From Rickettsiales bacterium (GTDB lineage: Bacteria > Pseudomonadota > Alphaproteobacteria > Rickettsiales > UBA1997): a stretch of 5,985 bases of DNA. Where the stretch lies: assembly GCA_947455365.1 (NCBI GenBank), contig CANGNU010000068.1:1-5985 (forward strand), in the 5' to 3' direction. The position numbers were made by a program, and so were the translations under genes. The notes below the pieces were generated by a model, which was not told the origin of the DNA, searched no databases, and was given only the letters and a program-made list of their open reading frames with translations. Positions 1 to 5,549 of this stretch are shown here, one piece after another; within the stretch, counting starts at the first letter, position 1, and every line of letters begins with the position of its first letter.

Positions 1-1926
1 ATTTTCAACCTGCGATAGATCTGCAAAGCTGCAGTAGCTCAACTTATAACATTCCCTTGCTCTATGAGAAGTCACAAACGGCATAGCATTTCTGTCCAAC
101 TTTGCCAATTCTGATGGATTTACATAGCCAGCATTGTAGCAGCTAATAGCGTCTTCACTTGCCAATTCATGAAGTTTATTATGATCATCTAGGGCCAAGA
201 CATTCAATTTGCGCTTACAAAGCTCTTGCGCGCCTTGCAAATTATCACCCTTAGAAAAAAAGATGGTCAATTTTTTTATTTTTTCAACATCTTCTTTTGC
301 TAAATTTTCCAAAGTAAAAATGCCTCCGTCATAGCATTTAATCGCCTCATCAGAAGTTATGGCGTAAATTTTTTCATGGCTCAAATTTTTTAACTCGCCT
401 GAATTTGCTAAATTTTTTCTATAAAAATCTACATTGCAAACATCATACTGCCCCTTTGATGTAGAGTCGTAAGCAAAAGTGCCGGCAACCGGACATTCAT
501 TGCTCTTTTCATTTTTGCAAAATTGCGGAAGAAAATTATGAATTTTTCCAGTGCCACCACCGCCAACAATAATTTTTTTAATTTCTGCAGAATTTACCAG
601 ACCCTCTCCAAATTTTTGCATTATTAGCACAAATGGCAAAGATCTTGCTTGTTCTGCGGTTTCAATTGAATCAAGAATTATCGACCCCGCCTTGCCCCTG
701 TAGGCGTAAGACTCGGCAATAATTTTATAATTTTCCTCAAAATTATCCCAGTTAATTTCTGCACTATTTTTTACAAGAGATTCTTTATTTTTTGCTTCAA
801 TCATCACATAAAAACAACTATTGTCTTTACTCATGCCGTCATAAATAAGCTCTTGCGGAATATCTTTAGTGAGAGATTGGCAGCAAATCACCGCAGTGTC
901 TCCTAAAATTAAACCGCGGTAATCGCCCTTTGGCAATTTTATCCAATATTTTCCTTCGTATTTTTTATCAATTTCCCCAACATCTATAAAAACATCTGGC
1001 ATATTATTACTCGCTCTAGCTTCTGCGGCATTTCTTATTGTTCCGTTTTCATATAATTTTAGCGCAGTTTCAAAAACTTTATTTGAGTTGTCAGTTTTTG
1101 CTGGAGTAAAAAGTTTGTACTTAGAAAGAACCTTTGCCAAACTGGGATTTTCCACATATCTTGAAAATTGCACTCGCAAAGATATTTCTTGCAGCTGCTG
1201 AAAATTTTCTGGAAAAGGCTCTCCAGTCATAATTTGCCCCTGAATCTCTCGCGCTATTTTTAAAAGATTGATAGTTTCATAAATATCTGCACCTTTTGCC
1301 TTGGCCAAAATTAATGATTTCCAGCCATCTAAATTATAGCCAAAATCTTCATAATTTGCACATAAAGGAATTTCTTTATCAAATAAATCTGCAATAGGAT
1401 TTCTTAAATTTAGCGAAGAGGTGGATAAAACAAGGGCGTCTAAAGATTTTATTGTGGGCAATAAAACCGCCATCTTATAAGCTCTTGATTCAATATTATC
1501 AACATTGCCAACGACACCATCTATTACTTGCGCTTGATATAAACAAATAATATAGAATTGCTTGTATCTTTGAAATTCTAGCGACACTTCTGTAGAATTT
1601 TGTGGAAAATATTTAAAGTGCTCATTGGAATTTATAAATGATTGGTAAATTTTTTGACTTAATTCAAGCTTCACTGCTGAAGAAGCTGGCTTAAAGTCTT
1701 CGCCGAATAGCTGCACTCCAAAATTTACATTGTCCGAATAGGCTTCTAAAAAAGATTTAAGATTGCTTATTTTTGTTGAAGTTGTGGCAGGATTATTATC
1801 AAAATCTTCTCCTAATAAAATTTTTAGCCTAGAATTTGTCTTTCTTTTTGCAGCCTCTTCACTTATTGCAGCCTCCGATAAGGCGTCATTTTGCGTAACA
1901 ATATCGTATATTGTAGAAAAAGACAT
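1..1926 (-). CDS. Large uncharacterised repeat-bearing protein (3' end beyond window)
   Basis: The frame is open without a stop from an ATG at 1926 to the left edge, 642 codons, so only the C-terminus is missing. The function is unknown. Residues 1-330 look soluble and mostly helical, with no signal peptide or membrane segment. Residues ~325-462 form a module with a motif at 341-351 (L-G-D-T, three residues, C-C-Q-S), then IYDGMS (361-366), CFYVMIEAK (371-379), ESYAYRG (405-411) and ILDSIE (417-422). From memory, this order resembles a module in long uncharacterised proteins of Rickettsiales and Legionellales; I could not verify that. Residues ~512-642 hold divergent ~30-residue repeats. Cysteines are concentrated in the C-terminal half (11 after residue 340, 2 before). 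The gene lies 32 bases downstream of mlaF on the same strand, so it may be cotranscribed. No Shine-Dalgarno sequence precedes the ATG. A host-directed role is possible but is inference only. Confidence 0.85.
   Translation of the reverse strand, partial: MSFSTIYDIVTQNDALSEAAISEEAAKRKTNSRLKILLGEDFDNNPATTSTKISNLKSFLEAYSDNVNFGVQLFGEDFKPASSAVKLELSQKIYQSFINSNEHFKYFPQNSTEVSLEFQRYKQFYIICLYQAQVIDGVVGNVDNIESRAYKMAVLLPTIKSLDALVLSTSSLNLRNPIADLFDKEIPLCANYEDFGYNLDGWKSLILAKAKGADIYETINLLKIAREIQGQIMTGEPFPENFQQLQEISLRVQFSRYVENPSLAKVLSKYKLFTPAKTDNSNKVFETALKLYENGTIRNAAEARASNNMPDVFIDVGEIDKKYEGKYWIKLPKGDYRGLILGDTAVICCQSLTKDIPQELIYDGMSKDNSCFYVMIEAKNKESLVKNSAEINWDNFEENYKIIAESYAYRGKAGSIILDSIETAEQARSLPFVLIMQKFGEGLVNSAEIKKIIVGGGGTGKIHNFLPQFCKNEKSNECPVAGTFAYDSTSKGQYDVCNVDFYRKNLANSGELKNLSHEKIYAITSDEAIKCYDGGIFTLENLAKEDVEKIKKLTIFFSKGDNLQGAQELCKRKLNVLALDDHNKLHELASEDAISCYNAGYVNPSELAKLDRNAMPFVTSHRARECYKLSYCSFADLSQVEN
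4..375 (-). repeat. Divergent ~30-residue tandem protein repeats with A-x-x-C-Y core
   Basis: Three 29-residue units of the large protein align without gaps: residues 518-546 (bases 289-375), 583-611 (94-180) and 613-641 (4-90). Shared positions are a Ser at unit position 8, Ala at 11, Cys-Tyr at 14-15, and a Leu-Ala/Ser pair near 25-26. Cores read SDEAIKCYDGG, SEDAISCYNAG and SHRARECYKLS. A degenerate copy around the Cys at residue 570 fills the gap between units one and two. The repeats have diverged at DNA level, so they are old protein repeats and not recent duplications. More units may follow beyond the left edge. They resemble the 'L-T-S-x-x-A/G-L...E-G-L-I-T-P-E-Q' helical repeats I recall from long Legionella and Rickettsiales proteins, though here with Cys-Tyr at the core. 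Confidence 0.6.
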
Positions 1927-1958
1927 ATTGGAAAAATAAACGAATTTATAAAATCACA

Positions 1959-2720
1959 CTAAACCCCAACCTTAATTGGCCCATGCGCCTTGCCATGAAT
2001 GAATTGGTCAAGATATTCATTGCCTGAAGAATACATTTCTTTCACACTGCCAAACCAAATAATTTTTCCTTCATAAAGCATGGCAATTTTGTCAGCAATT
2101 TTGCTAGCAGAATTCATGTCGTGAGTAATTGTGACTGTAGTGGCGCCAAGTTGTTTTGAATTGGCAATGATAAGGTCGTTAATGACATCGGCCATGATGG
2201 GGTCTAGGCCGGTGGTTGGTTCATCAAAAAAAATAATTTCAGGGTTAGAGGCGACAGCCCGCGCCAATGCTGCGCGCTTTTGCATTCCACCGGATAATTC
2301 TGAGGGATATAAATTCATCACGCGCTCTTCTAAGCCTACAGCGCGAAGCTTTTGCAGCGCAACATCTTTTGCATCTTTTTTATTCATCTTGCCCGCATTC
2401 ATCAAGCGGAAGGCAATATTTTCCCAAATTGAAAGCGAGTCAAACAGTGCGCCGCCTTGAAAAAGAAAGCCAAACTTGCCCATAAGTTGATCGCGCTCAT
2501 GCGGCTTAATGTTGGTAATTTCTTGATTGTCAATTTTAATACTGCCAGAGGTTGGCTCGATTAGTGAAGCGATAATTTTTATCAACACCGATTTTCCACT
2601 GCCCGAACCACCAAGAATAACCAATGACTCACCTTTTTTTACCTCAAGATTCACCCCGCGCAAAACTTCTTTTTCACCAAAATTTTTAACTAGATTTTTT
2701 ATGCTAATTTTTGTGGTCAC
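1959..2720 (-). CDS. mlaF: MlaF-type ABC transporter ATP-binding protein (phospholipid trafficking)
   Basis: This is the ATPase of the Mla (Ttg2/Mkl) system, which moves phospholipids between inner and outer membranes together with the permease MlaE and the MCE protein MlaD. From a GTG at 2720 it has 253 residues, close to the family's usual length. Visible motifs: Walker A GGSGSGKS (37-44), Q-loop FQGGALFDSL with Gln88, signature LSGGMQ (142-147), Walker B IIFFDE (162-167) with TTGLDP after it, and H-loop His200 in TITHDM. The C-terminus FIHGKAHGPIKV matches the D/H-G-P-I/V tail typical of MlaF and not of generic ABC ATPases. The frame also stays open to a GTG at 2801, but those extra 27 codons read through a palindromic repeat, so I prefer 2720. 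It follows the DsbA-like gene on the same strand; mlaE and mlaD are not in the window. No Shine-Dalgarno sequence is visible. Confidence 0.9.
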   Translation of the reverse strand: MTTKISIKNLVKNFGEKEVLRGVNLEVKKGESLVILGGSGSGKSVLIKIIASLIEPTSGSIKIDNQEITNIKPHERDQLMGKFGFLFQGGALFDSLSIWENIAFRLMNAGKMNKKDAKDVALQKLRAVGLEERVMNLYPSELSGGMQKRAALARAVASNPEIIFFDEPTTGLDPIMADVINDLIIANSKQLGATTVTITHDMNSASKIADKIAMLYEGKIIWFGSVKEMYSSGNEYLDQFIHGKAHGPIKVGV

Positions 2721-2742
2721 AGAGAAAAATATTTTAATTAAT

Positions 2743-2812
2743 TTGTCATTCCCGCAAAAGCGGGAATCTGCTGCAAGTCTTGAATAGATTCCCGTTTTCA
2801 CGGGAATGACAA
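2743..2812. repeat. Palindromic intergenic repeat with two internal hairpins
   Basis: A 70-base element is bounded by a perfect 12-base inverted repeat, ttgtcattcccg (2743-2754) and cgggaatgacaa (2801-2812). Inside it are two stem-loops: attcccgc/gcgggaat at 2748-2755 and 2760-2767 with an aaaa loop, and attcccgt/acgggaat at 2788-2795 and 2800-2807 with a 4-base loop. The 'gtcattcccgc...gcgggaat' core is a common dispersed palindrome in proteobacterial genomes, Rickettsiales among them. It fills nearly all of the gap between the DsbA-like stop codon (2814-2816) and mlaF. In RNA it could fold as one long hairpin or two short ones and so affect mRNA stability or readthrough; it lacks the uridine tract of an intrinsic terminator directly after the stem. 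Only one copy is in the window. Confidence 0.85.
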
Positions 2813-2813
2813 T

Positions 2814-3593
2814 TTATTTTACTTCAGATAATTTTTTATCAATTATTTTTTTCAAGCTTAAATAATCAACATAGCCTTCAGAAATTTCGCCGCCAATGAA
2901 GAAAGTTGGAGTTGAATGTAATTGCAAAGATTTTGCCGCTTCCATGCGCGCTTGCAGAATTTTTCCTTGCAGTTTTTGATCTTCAATACATGACTTAAAA
3001 CGCTCACCGCTCATGCCGTCAAGCTTGGCAATTGATTCTAATTTTTCAGCATATTTTGGATCGAAGGCCCATGAATCTTGCGTTTTAAACAAAGCTTTAA
3101 TTAAGCCATAATATTTTTCTGAACTGTTACCTTCATCTTTTGCGCGACATTCTGCAACCATTGCCGCTACTAGAGCCTGTTGGTTTAGTGGAAAATCACG
3201 ATAAACAAATTGTACTTTTCCTGCATCAATATATTCCGCTTTTAATTTTTCAAATGCCTCGCGATAAAACATGGCACAGTGCGGACAAGATAATGAAGCA
3301 TATTCAATCATCACCACTGGCGCTTTTCTGTCGCCGTAAACCAATTCAGAATCTTTTACCAACAATAATTTGTCGTCGCGTTTAGCAACCGCAGGCTCTG
3401 CAGCATCTTTATTAACTGCGGCATTAACTTCATCTTGCGCTTCAGTTGCAACTTCTTGCGGCGCTTGCTTGCCATATTTAAATGAAGTTTTAGTGTTATA
3501 GTTGCGAATAACCAACGCAACAAAACCAACTAACAAAGCCACAACAATTGTGATAATAAATTTTTTATTTAATGTAGATTTTTTATTTTTCAT
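2814..3593 (-). CDS. Membrane-anchored DsbA-family thiol:disulfide oxidoreductase
   Basis: Predicted periplasmic thioredoxin-fold protein that forms or rearranges disulfide bonds in exported proteins. Of 259 residues, ~11-29 (after a Lys-rich start) form an uncleaved-looking membrane anchor. A linker rich in Ala, Glu and Lys (~40-75) precedes the catalytic domain. The active site is CPHC at 103-106 in SLSCPHCAMFY, the classic DsbA dipeptide Pro-His. The cis-proline loop is STPTFFIGG with Pro229. The stretch YRDFPLN (131-137) is also typical of the DsbA/BdbD branch. Two further cysteines, 149 and 202, lie in the helical insertion and could form a second, non-catalytic disulfide. The family is common in alphaproteobacteria, including Rickettsia. 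No DsbB partner is in the window. The start ATG at 3593 fits the anchor well. The gene faces a divergent glycosyltransferase gene 41 bases away, and mlaF follows it. I leave the symbol blank because alphaproteobacteria carry more than one DsbA paralogue. Confidence 0.9.
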   Translation of the reverse strand: MKNKKSTLNKKFIITIVVALLVGFVALVIRNYNTKTSFKYGKQAPQEVATEAQDEVNAAVNKDAAEPAVAKRDDKLLLVKDSELVYGDRKAPVVMIEYASLSCPHCAMFYREAFEKLKAEYIDAGKVQFVYRDFPLNQQALVAAMVAECRAKDEGNSSEKYYGLIKALFKTQDSWAFDPKYAEKLESIAKLDGMSGERFKSCIEDQKLQGKILQARMEAAKSLQLHSTPTFFIGGEISEGYVDYLSLKKIIDKKLSEVK

Positions 3594-3634
3594 ATTATGG
3601 TTTGGTTTTCGATTAAAAATTAAATTTTCTTCTT
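3594..3634. promoter_or_regulatory. 41-base divergent intergenic region (DsbA-like / glycosyltransferase)
   Basis: The two start codons face away from each other across 41 AT-rich bases, so any promoters for the two genes must overlap here or extend into the opposite coding sequence. I see no confident -35/-10 pair and no Shine-Dalgarno sequence for either gene. The region is called from gene arrangement only. Confidence 0.4.
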
Positions 3635-4435
3635 ATGGAAATGGAAAAAATTCCACTATCAGTTTTTATTATTACTAAAAATGAGGCCGACCGCATTGAC
3701 GCCGTTATTGGTGCCGCGCAAAAAATTGCCGATGAAATTTTAGTAATAGATTCTGGCAGCACTGACAATACTTGCGAAATTGCCAAAAACTGCGGCGCAA
3801 CTGTAATTTTTAACGAATGGAAAGGATATGGTCAACAGAAAATTTTCGGTGAAAATAAATGTCGCAATAATTGGATTTTAAATATCGACGCCGATGAAGA
3901 ACTGTCGCCTGAATTGGCCGATGAAATTAACGCGTTATTTGTCGGTAAATTACATGAAAATTATGTCGGTTTTCGCGTCAAAATTGTCAATAAATTTCGC
4001 TTTGAAAAAAAACCGCATCGCTTCGCTTATTATTATAATCAATTAAGGCTGTACAACCGCAATTTTGCTGGGTTTAAGAATAGCTCGGTGCATGATTCGG
4101 TAGAATTAAAAACCTCGCAAGGCCCTAATGGTGCAGCCGCAACGCTTGGTCAGCTGCAAAATATAATTTATCACCAATCATTCCGCTCTTACGAACACTG
4201 GATTGACAAGATAAATTCTTACTCATCAATGCAAGCAAAAGACAGCTTTGCCAAGGGCAAAAACCCTTCTTACAGCAAAATTTTCTTCACACCAATTTTC
4301 GCTTTTTTCAAAGCCTATTTTGTCCGCAGATATTTTATCTATGGCGCCCGCGGCCTTGTCTACAGCACTCTCTTTGCCTTCTCGCGTTTTGCCAAAGCAA
4401 TAAAAACCAGAGAAATTTTTACTGCCAATAGGTAA
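3635..4435 (+). CDS. Family 2 glycosyltransferase, WaaE/KdtX-like (LPS core or surface glycan)
   Basis: Predicted cytoplasmic, membrane-associated GT-A glycosyltransferase that transfers a sugar from a nucleotide-sugar donor to lipopolysaccharide core or a related glycan. The 266 residues match the ~250-residue WaaE-like branch. Seen in order: SVFIITKNEADRI (9-21), the nucleotide-binding strand VIDSGSTDNT (37-46), WKGYGQQK (62-69), the metal-binding acidic cluster in ILNIDADEELS (81-91), LRLYNR (137-142), SSVHDSV (150-156) and HQSFRSYEHW (180-189). The C-terminal hydrophobic, Arg-rich stretch (~219-237) probably docks on the inner membrane. There may be a short extra loop at ~160-172. An alternative ATG two codons downstream (3641) cannot be excluded. 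The gene diverges from the DsbA-like gene and ends against convergent queA with no gap. The exact sugar and acceptor cannot be read from the sequence; 'WaaE' is a family likeness and no symbol is assigned. Confidence 0.88.
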   Translation: MEMEKIPLSVFIITKNEADRIDAVIGAAQKIADEILVIDSGSTDNTCEIAKNCGATVIFNEWKGYGQQKIFGENKCRNNWILNIDADEELSPELADEINALFVGKLHENYVGFRVKIVNKFRFEKKPHRFAYYYNQLRLYNRNFAGFKNSSVHDSVELKTSQGPNGAAATLGQLQNIIYHQSFRSYEHWIDKINSYSSMQAKDSFAKGKNPSYSKIFFTPIFAFFKAYFVRRYFIYGARGLVYSTLFAFSRFAKAIKTREIFTANR

Positions 4436-5533
4436 TTATTTTTGCCGAATCAACAAAGAAGCATCACCATAAGAATAAAATCGGTACTGGCGCGCAACCG
4501 CATGAGAGTAGATCTCTTTCGCCTTTTCTTTTCCAACAAAAGCCGAAACTAGCATAAATAAAGTAGATTTTGGCAAATGAAAATTTGTCAACAAAACATC
4601 TACAACCTTGAACCTGTAAGGCGGATAGATAAATATTTTGGTAGTAGTTTTTGCCTCGCATAATTTTCCTGCAGCATCTGCAACCGATTCTAACACTCGC
4701 AAAGATGTCGTTCCAACCGCGACAATTCTACCTCCACGCACCCTCGCCTGATTAATAATTTCTGCCGCCTCAGCAGAAATTGTAAAAGATTCCTCATGCA
4801 TTTTATGCTCCTGCAAAGTCTCCGACCTTACAGGCAGAAAGGTTCCCGCCCCCACATTTAAAGTTACAAAAACTTTTTTTATTCCGCGAGCATCAAGCAA
4901 GTCAAACATTTTTTTGGTAAAGTGCAACCCTGCAGTTGGCGCCGCTACTGCATTGCCATCATTTGCATAAATTGTCTGATAGTTAATTTTATCTTGCTCA
5001 TCAACATTTTTTGCATCTCTTTTAATGTAGGGAGGAAGTGGCACCGCGCCATATTTATCAAGCCTTTGCAGGTAATAATCATCAAGAAATTTTACCAAAG
5101 CAAAGCCATCTTCAAGTTTTTTTTCTACTTGTGCAAAAAAATCTGGCGCAATTTCAAGATAGTCGCCATCGTTGATTTTCTTGATGCCGCGCACTAATAC
5201 TCGCCAAATTTTTGGTGCAATTTCTTGATCTAAATTGAATTCAATATTTTTTTCTACCTCACCCTGCGCCACAAACCTAGCGCCAGAGCTACTTTGCAAG
5301 CCGCTATCTGCAATATTTTTTACCACCCGCGCCACCAATTTTGCCTTAATCACCCGCACATCATTAAACACTAACACATCGCCCTCTTGCAAAAAACTAA
5401 GCAAGTCAATAAACTGGCGATCGAGTATTTTCGCGCCATCACAAACCACCATTTTGGTTTCTTCGCGCGGAAAAAACGGCTGCTGCGCAATTAAATTTTC
5501 GGGCAAATTAAAGTCAAATTCAGAAACTAACAT
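4436..5533 (-). CDS. queA: S-adenosylmethionine:tRNA ribosyltransferase-isomerase
   Basis: QueA transfers and isomerises the ribosyl part of SAM onto 7-aminomethyl-7-deazaguanine at the tRNA wobble position, giving epoxyqueuosine, the penultimate step of queuosine synthesis. The ATG at 5533 gives 365 residues beginning [17 protein letters not shown], aligned with the E. coli start; the frame runs 29 codons further up, but that part lacks family similarity and overlaps ubiE. Conserved blocks: [12 protein letters not shown] (55-66), [11 protein letters not shown] (162-172), AAPTAGLHF (197-205), VGAGTF (227-232), [10 protein letters not shown] (273-282), [19 protein letters not shown] (306-324) and [10 protein letters not shown] (352-361). 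Two oddities: Asn226 stands where most QueA have His (L-H-V-G-A-G-T-F), and ~23 extra residues sit near 72-94, bounded by direct repeats. The gene is tail to tail with the glycosyltransferase gene without spacer and head to head with ubiE, 16 bases apart. Confidence 0.95.
   Translation of the reverse strand: MLVSEFDFNLPENLIAQQPFFPREETKMVVCDGAKILDRQFIDLLSFLQEGDVLVFNDVRVIKAKLVARVVKNIADSGLQSSSGARFVAQGEVEKNIEFNLDQEIAPKIWRVLVRGIKKINDGDYLEIAPDFFAQVEKKLEDGFALVKFLDDYYLQRLDKYGAVPLPPYIKRDAKNVDEQDKINYQTIYANDGNAVAAPTAGLHFTKKMFDLLDARGIKKVFVTLNVGAGTFLPVRSETLQEHKMHEESFTISAEAAEIINQARVRGGRIVAVGTTSLRVLESVADAAGKLCEAKTTTKIFIYPPYRFKVVDVLLTNFHLPKSTLFMLVSAFVGKEKAKEIYSHAVARQYRFYSYGDASLLIRQK
5242..5324 (-). repeat. 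In-frame 23-codon insertion in queA with direct-repeat ends
   Basis: Two near-identical copies of caatattttttnacc, 5242-5258 (with a slightly longer T-run) and 5311-5324, lie 69 bases (23 codons) apart. In the protein they encode the repeated Lys-Asn-Ile at QueA residues 72-74 and 95-97. The segment between ([20 protein letters not shown]) has no counterpart in the QueA pattern I know. Deleting one unit joins [12 protein letters not shown] smoothly to the IWRVLVRG strand and gives an ordinary 342-residue enzyme. It is not a clear palindrome, so it does not look like a copy of the 2743-2812 element. Confidence 0.6.
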
Positions 5534-5549
5534 AACAAAAATATTTTCG
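5534..5549. promoter_or_regulatory. 16-base divergent spacer between queA and ubiE
   Basis: Only 16 bases part the two ATG codons, and they are centred on a perfect palindrome, AAAATATTTT (5538-5547). The promoters of both genes must therefore lie inside the opposite gene's coding sequence, or the leaders must be almost absent. Both start sites are well fixed by N-terminal family similarity. There is no Shine-Dalgarno sequence on either side. Regulatory meaning is inferred from geometry only. Confidence 0.45.

Noticed and set aside
544..567. Possible Walker A P-loop in the large protein (GGGGTGKI, residues 455-462).
   Set aside because: The Ser/Thr after Lys is replaced by Ile, no Walker B follows, and the glycine-rich turn fits as part of the preceding alpha/beta module.
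1927..1958. Possible -10 box (TATAAA on the minus strand) in the gap before the large protein.
   Set aside because: AT-rich DNA produces such matches by chance and no -35 at proper spacing is visible.
2131..2787. Several plus-strand open frames of 70-110 codons opposite mlaF.
   Set aside because: They are shadows of the mlaF frame, with low-complexity translations and no motifs.
2743..2812. Intrinsic terminator between the DsbA-like gene and mlaF.
   Set aside because: The stems are dispersed-repeat palindromes and no run of U directly follows the last stem in either direction as a terminator requires.
4922..5197. Plus-strand open frame of 91 codons with hydrophobic stretches inside queA.
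   Set aside because: It lies antisense to strongly conserved QueA blocks; hydrophobicity comes from complementing AT-rich lysine/asparagine codons.
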